A DNA stretch of 64,000 nt from Rutstroemia sp. NJR-2017a BVV2 (taxonomy: Eukaryota; Ascomycota; Leotiomycetes; Helotiales; Rutstroemiaceae). The position numbers were made by a program, and so were the translations under genes. The notes beneath the pieces were generated by a model that ran no database searches, was not told the DNA's origin, and worked only from the letters and a program-made list of their open reading frames with translations. The stretch lies in the NCBI GenBank assembly GCA_002946415.1, contig NJPS01000079.1:682001-746000 (forward strand). The letters are read 5' to 3'. Positions 23,571 to 33,191 of this stretch are shown piece after piece (positions within the stretch are counted from its first letter, which is position 1; every line of letters begins with the position of its first letter).

Positions 23571-26010
23571 ATGGCAGACCTGAGCCATCGAACGGACGGC
23601 CCGTCGCCGCTTTCCGCTGAAGGCTACGATGAATCTCTCCTTCCGGATTTCCACCGCGAGTTTATCTCAGAAGAAGACCTTCAAGCCTTTGCGAATGCTC
23701 TCAGTGCGCCTGACCCCATCCCCAGTCTAGATGATCTATCAACATACTCGACGGCGCAAAGCCCGCGCGAACCATCAACGCCAAGTCGCTCGAGTATAGA
23801 CGCCAGGAGAAATAGCAGAGCTGCTCTTAGCAATGGAACGAATACGCCGGGTGATAGGGGGAGCATGTTTATCACTGCGCAGAATGACTGGGCGCCGGTA
23901 AATCCTACAAGACTTGGGGGAAAGGGGAAAAGGAGAGGGGAGAAAAGGAGATCGGGGAGGAAGCCGAGGAGAAGTAAAGACGAGACGAGAGAGGGATATC
24001 TATATACTATTCTGAAATGGCCATTGCTCGGAGTGGTGGGAATGTGGATATTCGGCTTGGGTTTGGGGTATTTGTGGACGAGATTGTATATCTGGACATA
24101 TGAACACTTTATCGCTGTAAGTTATTTTTCTTTGGCTATTCGACGGGAACGACACGCGCGACAAGCTATTTCGAAGTCTAGGAGTAACTGCCGGCCTATT
24201 TTTAGGTTTAAATTGCTAACTTATCATTTTACAGTGGAGGGGAAAACGAGAGCAGCTACGGAGAAGGCTACATGCTACAACCAACTACGGGGATTGGGTG
24301 AAGGAAGCAAAGGAGTTGGACCGCTTCCTGGGAAACGACAAATGGAAGGTCGAGGACGAATACGCTTATTACGATTCTAAAACTGTGCGCAGAGTACTGG
24401 AGCAGATACGAAAATGCAGGCGAAAGATTGAGCAAGAAGAGAAGGCGGGAAGACCAGTCAACGGAAGTGCAACGACGAAAGCGAAAACGATCGAAGAACT
24501 CAAGGCGCTGATTGAGGCATGTGTGAAGAACAATTTTGTTGGCGTGGAGAACGCACGATTGTATTCGCAAACTTACTATGGAACGAAAAATCTGGTACAG
24601 GAATTCATTGATGAAGGTATGTGAAGCCTGACGGTAACAACATGCAATTGGTTCTGACACAATGCTACAGTTGAAAGATGCGTGCCAATCCTTGCACAGT
24701 CAGATCAGCTCCAGGCTGAAGAAAAGCGAACTCTTTTCAAGCGGATGCATACGAACTTCGGTCGTACAGCTTTGTGTTTATCCGGAGGCGCTTCGTTTGC
24801 TTACTATCATTTTGGCGTCGTTAAGGCACTCCTGGATGCCAATCTCCTACCCGATGTGATTACAGGAACTTCAGGTGGTGCATTGGTTGCTGCCCTAGTC
24901 GCCACAAGAACGAATGACGAACTGAAAGCGTTGATAGTGCCGGCTCTAGCTGGTCGAATCAACGCCTGCTCCGAGCCTTTCATGACATGGGCGCCTCGAT
25001 GGTGGAAGACAGGAGCGCGATTCGATTCTCTTGAATGGGCTAGGCGTTGCAGTTGGTTTACAAGGGGTAGCATGACCTTTCGTGAAGCTTATGAACGAAC
25101 GGGCAGGATACTCAATGTCTCTTGTGTTCCGGCAGACCCTCATAGCCCTACTATCTTGACCAACTACCTGACAAGTCCGGACTGTGTCATTTGGTCGGCT
25201 GTTCTTGCCTCTGCAGCTGTTCCTGGTATCTTAAACCCGGTTGTGCTCATGATGAAGCAACGGGATGGCACTCTCGTACCATATTCCTTTGGTCACAAAT
25301 GGAAAGATGGTAGTCTCCGAACAGATATACCTCTTAAGGCCCTTAACTTACACTTCAACGTCAACTTCAGTATAGTTTCACAAGTCAACCCTCACATCAA
25401 TCTTTTCTTCTTCTCTTCGCGCGGTTCTGTTGGACAGCCTGTCACTCATCGACGGGGCCGAGGATGGAGAGGTGGATTCGTCGGTAGTGCTACTGAGCAA
25501 TATCTCAAACTCGACCTGAAAAAATGGCTCAAGGTAGTACGCCACCTCGAACTACTCCCGCGCCCGCTTGGCCAAGACTGGAGTGAGATTTGGCTTCAAC
25601 AATTTTCTGGTACTATTACTATTTGGCCACGATCTATCATTTCTGACTTCTGGCGTATCCTGAGCGATCCAAATCCTAAACAACTGGGCAGAATGCTTCA
25701 CGTTGGCCAGCAAAGCGCGTTTCCGATGTTGAAATTCATAGCAAATCGGATGAAAGTTGAACGAACCATCGAGGCAGGAAGACGAGCCACGAGGCAGAAT
25801 GTCAGAAGAGGTAGTATTGAGAGCATTATGAGCGAAGATGACCTGAGGAGTCTGCTACGGCAAAGTGCGGCTGGAAGTGAAATAGAAGAGACTGCCACGG
25901 CGACAGACGATGATCTTACAGATGGTGGGGTGACAACAGCGGATGAATATGAGGGTCTTATGATGGCGGAGAAACAACCATTGGTAGAGGGAGAGAAGCT
26001 AGATTCGTAA
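23571..26010 (+). CDS. Patatin-like phospholipase/triacylglycerol lipase with DUF3336
   Basis: Three exons (23571-24116, 24235-24616, 24671-26010) give 755 residues. Joining is supported by GTAAGT/ACAG and GTATGT/ACAG sites. The N-terminal 130 residues are acidic then Ser/Arg-rich, followed by a hydrophobic segment (LLGVVGMWIFGLGLGYLW, about 150-170), probably a membrane or lipid-droplet anchor. The DUF3336 region (about 185-330) precedes the patatin domain. The domain shows the oxyanion loop CLSGGAS (345-351), the nucleophile motif GTSGG (S377) and the catalytic Asp in KDGSLRTDIP (near 521), so the Ser-Asp dyad is intact. Yeast relatives Tgl3/4/5 hydrolyse storage triacylglycerol and lysophospholipids on lipid droplets. 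The C-terminal tail is acidic and probably disordered. It follows sar1 on the same strand without signs of linkage. Confidence 0.93.
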
Positions 26011-27439
26011 TTGCTAATATACGGTGTGTACTAGAATAGGGTTATTAGATCACTGTGTAGATACTGTATTGGAGTTTTGGGTTCGGAAGCGAGGATAGGA
26101 GTTTAGACGCGTAATCAATTCTGTTTCTTTCAGCCCCGGTTTAGTTCCTGGGACATGTCGTTAATCGCCTAGTGGGGAATGCCTCTCATCGACCAGGTAA
26201 CTATGTGCGGATCCGGTAGCCGCAGAGGGAATTGAGAAGTTGTGTAGAGAAGCTGCCTCGCGTTCATTAAACCTCCATTACATCATCAATTTCTTATTGT
26301 CTGTCATTTGACCTGCATACATGCTCGCCTCTAAATGCAGTATATACATTTCAGAAACTTCGCTTGTTTGGGAATATAGTACGGGATGGCCGTGATGTGT
26401 GACCTACCTGACAACTGCGAACGTCTAGTAGCGCCGCAGGCGCTGACGAATCGCCGTGATCAGGCTTCATTTGACAGCGGCACAGCTTGGATCATAAACT
26501 GATATGACGAGTAATCGCCCGGAACACAGCAGTTGTGCAGTTACGAGGCGCTTGTCCGCGGGGTCATCATTTGATGCACATCCCTGAGTCATTCCTGAAA
26601 GCTGGAATTATGGTAAGGCTGGATGATCCGGTTGAATTGAGGTGAAGGGTGGCTGGATGACAGTTGTGAGGATGAAAGGTTGGGGGCCAGAAGGGTTCGC
26701 GGCACAGACGCACGAATATCACCATTCAGGGCCGCACATCGATTCCTTCCTCTGCGTCTGCAACTCAGCCCAACTTGGCGCTCGTTCCGAAGTTGAATTC
26801 ATATGCGAATGGAGTCATTACGGTCAATGAGTTTGAAGTATGGGTTCTGCCAACATAAGCACTTACGGAATAGGGGAGGGGGAGTGAAGCTGTTTGATAC
26901 CTAAGGCTGAACCCTCCCTACTTAGTCAGAGCCAATCAGATGGCTATTTTGAGCTTTTACAGAATTCATTCGAAATCAAAAAACCAAAGGCTTTCAGCAT
27001 TCGATGGTTTCGGACACAGGTGGCAGACAAGAAAAGCGTCTGCCGCGAGTTTTTTAATCGTTACACGAAAGTCATTCAACATGCACAGGTGGTAGACAAA
27101 AGTAGTGTCTGTTACGAGCTTTCTGATCGTTACACAAAAGTCACTCAGCAGGCTATTTGTACAACTTGATAATGAAGTTACGATTCAAGTCGAGTTCTTC
27201 GCCATGCAGTCTTCTTGAGGGTATGATCCCGAGCCGCGTAGTGGCAAATGTGAATTTGCTTAATTGATTGCTTGTGTATGAAAGCTCTGAAATAATGCTG
27301 GAGCACTTCCATCGGCCATACCTATACCTTCCGCCATTACATGGATCTCATATGCTCGCCTTGTTGTCATATTTTACGTACAGTGCCGGCAATAGCCACT
27401 CCTGATTCAAGTCCACTTTCATAGTTCAATCTCTCCAAT
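26011..27439. other. Spacer containing a short tandem duplication
   Basis: No supported gene. An open frame at 26894-27169 lacks a recognisable domain, but it contains two in-frame copies of a 69-bp unit (annotated separately), so it may be a gene remnant. Confidence 0.45.
27017..27154. repeat. Two-copy 69-bp tandem repeat
   Basis: Units 27017-27085 and 27086-27154 are clearly related, with scattered substitutions. The unit is 23 codons and open in frame, reading like QVADKKSVC..F..RYTKV in both copies. Conservation of frame and of SVC/RYTKV hints at past coding function. Confidence 0.75.
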
Positions 27440-28285
27440 ATGAACGGCCTCACCGTCGCAGCAAATGTCGCAGCGCCTATCTCTCTTGCTATCCAACTAG
27501 CTTCTAGTGTTCAGGGTCTCGTAAGCTTTTGGAATTCCGTCATCGAAGCTCCGTCAGAGATATCCGACATAAGAGCACAGCTGCAGCTTCTGAGAAATCT
27601 TCTCCGATCTATCCAAATCGAGCAAGAGTTCAGATCACCACGATCTTCTCGGGTAACTGCAGATATCGGCCACGAATGTCTCGCTATTTGTACAAATCAT
27701 ATCACCAAGTTAGAACGTTTAACTTCCCAACTCGATCGTGGTTTGAATGCACATACAGTTAGGCGCAGATGGACGTGCTTGACTAAGAGCTTGAGAGATA
27801 GGCGAATTGCCAGTTACTGGCGGGAGTTGGAGAGAGCGAAGACAATATTGATTGTCTATCAAAACTGGGAACACGGGTGAGTTCTGAGCAATGCTACAAG
27901 CGAATGGCAGCGATTGACTCAGTCCAGACAGAAACAGAATACGTTACAATCCACGATGAACAAGCTGTTAAGTGTGGATCTAAATTCTGACCCAGAACGC
28001 AAGTCGGAGCTCCCTTTCGAGAAACCAAGTCTATCAACCTCTTCTACCATCGTGGCATACGAACGGTGCTTGTCCAAGTCGCCGCTTTCTAGTCACAAAT
28101 TCGGAAGCCCACAACATCGGGGATTGAGTCTACCACCTTGCGCTCTCCTCATCAATCACAGCCGGGATATCCTCATCACCGCGTCATTCATACTACTCAG
28201 TCTTGGGCACGCCAAGTGCGCTTGGATGATATTGGGAATCCTGCTTCCCGTAGTCTCGAAACTATCCACGGACATCACGTCCTGA
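27440..28285 (+). CDS. Protein with fungal STAND-type N-terminal domain (no NACHT domain)
   Basis: Exon 1 (27440-27876) reads MNGLTVAANVAAPISLAIQL, then a helical segment with LRNLLRSIQIEQ. This is the pattern of the N-terminal domain found on fungal NACHT/NLR-like proteins and on stand-alone proteins of azaphilone-cluster type. An intron (27877-27927, GTGAGT to TCCAG with a TTGACTC branch-like site) leads to exon 2 starting GQKQNTLQS. In this frame it ends at 28285, giving about 264 residues. A second frame, open to 28527, also looks protein-like (RVIHTTQSWARQVRLDD), so a further intron or a frameshift may exist and the C-terminus is uncertain. No P-loop NTPase or repeat domain follows. The next gene downstream is a decayed beta-propeller-like gene on the other strand. 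Confidence 0.55.
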
Positions 28286-28483
28286 TTCTATCTGGAACCA
28301 AAATCGAAGAACATAGCAGTACTCTATTTAATATTATAGCTGATGTTTGTAGTATGTGCACTACATTAGCTATCTTTTTTTCATTCAACAGAATAAATAT
28401 GTACATTGTTCTAGTTGATAATCAATTCTCGTTCGTTCTCAGGGATATCGCACTGGAACCTCCTCGTCTGCATTACTCTTTGG

Positions 28484-29222
28484 CTATCGGCCCAGTTTAT
28501 GACATGCTGGATGGGCCCAGGCCCTAGGGGAGCGAGAGAAGACAGATAACATAGTACGGATATCAAAATCGACTAGGTGGTCGGGCAAAGTCTTGATCTC
28601 GGGCTCAAATTCACTCAACGACCACTGCAGCTCACACTTGCCATCAAAATCACGTTTGACAAACGACGCCGCCGCCGCACATAGACGCCCTAGTGGATTA
28701 AAAAAGAACAGCACTGCCGCATTTTGGGGTGTGTTGTTTCTCTGGATCCGGACACGCGTCGAGGTATGTGCCGAGCCCGAAGCAGTAACTCGCCGCCTTT
28801 TCCATTGCCTAGTGCCGGGACCAGTCGTTTGCTTCTCTACATAGACGCACCACACACTTCCGTCGTTGGCTACCTAGAGGATGACTAGCAGCGGGTGGTC
28901 ACCGGACTGAACGCCGGCCTAGAGCGACCACTATTTGGGCCAGTATTTGGGCCAGTGTCCGCGTCAGGCACTAGGTCAAATGGTTGCAGTTTCCCCTGAC
29001 CCAATCTGACAATTAGGATGCCACCTGACGGGTTAAAGAACACCGCGATGACATCGAGGCAGGTCGGATGCGAAAACATGGCAATCTGTGAAGTCCATTC
29101 AACTATAACACGGGCCGTGTTGGCGGGCAGAGCTTCCGGAATGGGCTTCTCCCATGCTGTGGCGTCTTTGAAGTACAGTATCAGTCCGAGCTGTCCTTTG
29201 GGACTAATCCACTGTTCATCCT
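28484..29222 (-). pseudogene. Broken beta-propeller/lectin-like gene
   Basis: On the minus strand a protein-like reading starts at about 29222 (DEQWISPKGQLGLILYFKD) right after a TAG that could be a splice acceptor. It continues to VIAVFFNPSGGILIV and ends at 28885. From about 28940 another frame carries on in a matching style (GDHPLLVIL, stop, VANDGSVWCVYVEK) and runs to 28484 with AAVLFFFNPLGRLC. The two halves share a W-K/E...FFNP.G pattern, as expected of repeated propeller blades. At least one frame change and two TAG stops break the reading. The nearest known type would be a fungal fucose-lectin-like propeller, but that is only an impression. Confidence 0.5.
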
Positions 29223-29429
29223 AAATTGTGTTGATATAATCTTACAGTTCCCCTCGACTGAATTGAATACCGTCATATCGTAACCAATACGCAAATCGTG
29301 AAATCGTTGATAACTCTATTCATGATTTATTCTCTATTCGCTCTACACTATTCAATTTCACGCATAGTCTATTCTCGCTCCGCTGTCTGAGACTCTGTCA
29401 CGCCTCGTTTTCTCCTCGCAACTCCATAT

Positions 29430-32024
29430 TCACAAACCCCTGCCCTCGCATAACCCCCTCAACGCCTCCAATCCCAACTCGCTAACCCTGTCCGCCTTCA
29501 AACCCAAATCGGCTCCACTATCAAGATGAATAATAACAGTAATACCTTTCACACCCACACCTTTCCATTTGCCCTCTCCATCCACACCTCTAACTGTATG
29601 ATCCCAACCCATTTTCTCCCTCTCATCACCCCTCACACCTCCACAACACGTGACCTCTCCCTTCTCACTACATCCACCCGCCGCATTCCAATTTATTCTC
29701 TTTTCATCCACCAATACACTCATATAATCACCATCAACACTCATAAGCTTCGACACCGAGCTCCCGACTCTCATCCCCAAGCTCTCACTTCCATGCCATC
29801 TCATACTCGCGTCCCAATACCCGCCACTAGCCGTCTCCGTCACTGTCGCTGTTTGTGTGCTCGCACTAATCCTCCTCTCTCTCCAGCTGTTCTTCAAATC
29901 CCGAAAATCTTCGGCTGCATACGATACTCCTCCGCTCTTCTCATCATTCCCAATTCCCGGTCCATCGCCCCCTATACTTAGCGATGTATCTGCACTACTA
30001 GTAGCAGCTTTCCACCATGGGTTTTCTAGGGGATACTCTTTCTCAACATCAGTACCAGTATCAGTATCCGGTCTCGCAAGCGCAAGTTGTGTTTTAGAAG
30101 TTTCCTCATAATCCTGCACATGTATCCCCAGTTTCTCAGACAGATTACCGGGACTCGATTCCCTTCCCGCAATCATCTCGTTCCCTAAAAGCCCCCCTCC
30201 CTCCTCCCATATACCATTCTCACCATCTTCCAATTTCCTCTCACGCACAGGCCACGACAATTCCGACTCAAACTCCGATACCGCCGTGTTCTCCATCCTC
30301 TTATTCTTCCGGAACGACCCGCTTGAACCATCATCATCGTCACCATCATCAGCAGCAGCAGTCTCTGTCTCATTGCCACTAAAGCCCCAACGGCCATGCA
30401 CAACTCTGAATCTTTTATGCCCCTGACTAACACAACACCTTCCACTTCCACGCGCCCCACAAGCGCAATCATTCCCATGCTCGCATTCGCCCTGCGAGCC
30501 CGAATGCGACGGGCGGGCTCCTGTGCGCGTATACCCTGCGCATTGCGACGCTGTATCTGAGCTTGCGCCTAAGCCTACTCCCGAGCTTGAGGAGACGTGG
30601 TCGCTCGTGCCATCTGGACTTTGTTCTCCATCCCGCGGTTTCCACCCAGCAAAGCGATGCCCAATATTTGGATTTGGATACACAAATTCTTTCTTAGAAG
30701 GGGTTTCGTATTCCCATTTGCTCGTAGTCATCCCGAGCGACATCATCGGATACGAACGACTACCTTGCAGCGCACCAGTCATTGTCATTTCGTATCTCGA
30801 CTCATTCATCCCCAAACCCTTACTTGTATTCAAACTCTGCTGCAAAGGTGGGAAGTTCCTGTTTCCAGCACTGATATGTAGTTCTTGAACTGCTCGGTCC
30901 TGAGCTATCATCGAGTCAAAAGATGGGAATGAGTTCGCGGTGCTTCCCTTCTTGCTGAATTTCGTTGTGTCCTCTCTCCCAGCAGCTTTCTGTATCACAA
31001 ACGGACCCGGTCTCAAATTTCTTCTCCCCCTTTCAACCCCATCCTCAAACTTCTCCTTCTCCTCCCCCTCCCCCAATCCCTCGCACCCCCCACACAACCT
31101 ATGTCCACACTTCCCACACACCTTCTCCCCCACCCCACAAACCCACGCACAAACATGACAAATACGAATCTCCCTCTCCATTTTCATCCCCGTCCCCACC
31201 CCCCCACCATCCGAGCTCGCCAACCCCGACGGCCGCTCAATCCCATACGCATCGAACAAATCCCTAACACTCCGTCTCCGCGCCGTAGACGTCGTCAACG
31301 TCGATGTATCCGAGTCCGCGGTGCCGTCTTGGCGGCTTTTGAGACCGGAAGGATGGGGATTGGGGTTGCGGTTTAGGAGGTTGGGTTGGGAGTGGGAGTG
31401 CGGGAAGGAGCGGAGAGGGGGAGGAGGGAGGATGCTGTTTTCGAGACGGGCGATGTTGCGGGGGAGGTCGATTTTGAGGTTGGGTTTGGATTTGGGTTTG
31501 GAGGGTGACGATTGTGGTGCTGGTAGTGGTCGTGATGCTTTTTGCGGCTTAGAACTCTGACTCTGCCCAAGTCGTATAGCATCAGTATCCTTCGAAATCC
31601 AATATCTCGACCGACTCTGCACCAGCTTCCCATCACCCAGCCCTCCCTTCCCATCCCTTCCTTTAACAGCCCTCCCCACTTCAAGACACGATCCCCCCAA
31701 AAACCCATGCGCAGTCCCCGTCTGCGCATCCTCACTCGGCTTCGAATTTCTCGACGCCGGATTTCCGAAAAGATTCGTCGGGCGCCGACCAAAGCTGGAG
31801 CGGGAATGTTCTCTTCTCCTGTTCTGAGACTGTGTTTGTGGATCGACGGGCGCAGCGCCGGAAAGGCGTTGCAGGAATTCGATGCGCGAGGCGACGGTGC
31901 CGGCGGGGATGATGGGGATGGTGCTGATGGAGTGGCGGGCGCGGTAGGAGGGGAAGGGGGAGAGGGTGAAGGTGGATTCGGGGTAGGATGGGTGAGTGGG
32001 AGGGGGTCGCCAGGGGTTTGTCAT
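29430..32024 (-). CDS. Hypothetical disordered protein with a cysteine cluster
   Basis: Single-exon frame of 864 residues from ATG at 32024. Most of it is Ser/Arg/Pro/Gly-rich and probably disordered. A cluster at about 288-313 (CHVCAWVC...CGKCGHRLCGGC) has seven cysteines in Cx2Cx3Cx6Cx2Cx4Cx2C spacing, likely a zinc-binding knuckle. A second Cys-rich patch (CEHGNDCACGARGSGRCC) lies near 505-525. The C-terminus ends in a short ordered-looking piece (GITVIIHLDSGADLGLKA). I do not recognise a named family. Long shadow frames on the other strand come from its composition. It precedes the ATP synthase delta gene on the same strand by about 350 bp. Confidence 0.75.
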   Translation of the reverse strand: MTNPWRPPPTHPSYPESTFTLSPFPSYRARHSISTIPIIPAGTVASRIEFLQRLSGAAPVDPQTQSQNRRREHSRSSFGRRPTNLFGNPASRNSKPSEDAQTGTAHGFLGGSCLEVGRAVKGRDGKGGLGDGKLVQSRSRYWISKDTDAIRLGQSQSSKPQKASRPLPAPQSSPSKPKSKPNLKIDLPRNIARLENSILPPPPLRSFPHSHSQPNLLNRNPNPHPSGLKSRQDGTADSDTSTLTTSTARRRSVRDLFDAYGIERPSGLASSDGGGVGTGMKMEREIRICHVCAWVCGVGEKVCGKCGHRLCGGCEGLGEGEEKEKFEDGVERGRRNLRPGPFVIQKAAGREDTTKFSKKGSTANSFPSFDSMIAQDRAVQELHISAGNRNFPPLQQSLNTSKGLGMNESRYEMTMTGALQGSRSYPMMSLGMTTSKWEYETPSKKEFVYPNPNIGHRFAGWKPRDGEQSPDGTSDHVSSSSGVGLGASSDTASQCAGYTRTGARPSHSGSQGECEHGNDCACGARGSGRCCVSQGHKRFRVVHGRWGFSGNETETAAADDGDDDDGSSGSFRKNKRMENTAVSEFESELSWPVRERKLEDGENGIWEEGGGLLGNEMIAGRESSPGNLSEKLGIHVQDYEETSKTQLALARPDTDTGTDVEKEYPLENPWWKAATSSADTSLSIGGDGPGIGNDEKSGGVSYAAEDFRDLKNSWRERRISASTQTATVTETASGGYWDASMRWHGSESLGMRVGSSVSKLMSVDGDYMSVLVDEKRINWNAAGGCSEKGEVTCCGGVRGDEREKMGWDHTVRGVDGEGKWKGVGVKGITVIIHLDSGADLGLKADRVSELGLEALRGLCEGRGL

Positions 32025-32371
32025 GGCGGTTAGTAGTTGGAGGGGTGGAGCGAGACATTGGGTTTTGGAATGGATGTTGGGGATTATAAAAATGTAGGCA
32101 TCGTTTCAGTGACAGCTAACTAATGATTGTAAAGAGTTTATGCACTTGGCAACTATGCTTGATGATGATGGGTTTGTATATGAAAAGAAGGAAACTTATG
32201 AACGATGAGTGATTATGGAATATGAAGAAGGCTAACGGCAGGGACGACCGAACTCAATCTCAGTCAATTGAAAGCTATAATACTCATTTTCTCACTTAAC
32301 ACAATTAAAAAGTGGTTTACTGATATACATTGTGCGTTCTCTATGATCTAGTCATCACCGAAGCTGCCCAC

Positions 32372-33191
32372 TTATTTAAGCACAGCTTGCAAGCTCTCCA
32401 AAACCTGTGATATCATATTAGCCACCACTCCCTTCAAAACATATGCACCCGTATAAAACTCACCTCCAACTCAATCTTTGCCTCAGCAATATCTTGCTCA
32501 CTTCCACTTCCACCAACAATCTTCTGAGCCTCAGCGATTTGCGACCTAACAGCCTCTGCGCTGAAGTCCTCCAATGGGAAACCCTCGACCGCGTTAATGC
32601 TTAATGACGAGTTTGGTTGAACAACCGCGAAACCGCCGGAAACTATCATGAATAGTTAGTCCCACCCCGTTCCAGTGTGAATAATTGTCTATGTATCCAA
32701 CATACGGAAGAATTGCTTGCTTCCACCACTCTCTTCGATGATCTCAACAAGACCGGGCTTCAATTGTTCGATCGATGGGACGTGGTTGGCGAGGATACCC
32801 ATCTCACCGGACTCGGCGGGAATGTTGACCTGGACAACATCCTGGGATTTGTATATAGACTGCAGACGGAAGATCAGCCAAGTTCCTTCCATAACCCAAT
32901 CCATATTCCCCTCCATCCATCCATCCCACCCCCCACCCCTCCCTCTCAATCCCCCCCCCCTCTCAATCTCCCCTCCCATTCCGCACATACCTGATGAGGC
33001 AGAGCCAAGCTCAATTTAATCTGCGATACCCATTAGCCAACCGTCCACGCACCCGCAACAAAAAGTTGCCCATTCCGTAAAAAACCGACCTTATCCGCAA
33101 CAGCTTCAGCATATCCTCGGCGCTGAACGGGTGCCTTGAAAGCAGCGGGGGAAGCTCGCAGAGCAGCGCGAGCAAAACGGAAGGAGTTCAT
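32372..33191 (-). CDS. atp16: ATP synthase F1 delta subunit, mitochondrial
   Basis: Five exons on the minus strand (33191-33090, 33020-32991, 32859-32706, 32642-32464, 32404-32372) encode 165 residues, the usual size. The second exon is only 30 bp. The first exon gives a presequence (MNSFRFARAALRASPAAFKA...RRGYAEA) typical of matrix import. The mature protein has the epsilon/delta-type beta-sandwich: SQDVVQVNIPAESGEMGILANHVPSI, then FFLSGGFAVVQPNSSLSI, then a C-terminal helical hairpin (SAEAVRSQIAEAQKIV...IELEVLESLQAVLK). This subunit is part of the central stalk linking gamma to the c-ring. The first intron's donor (GTCGGT) is weak, but the joined frame is convincing. Confidence 0.95.
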
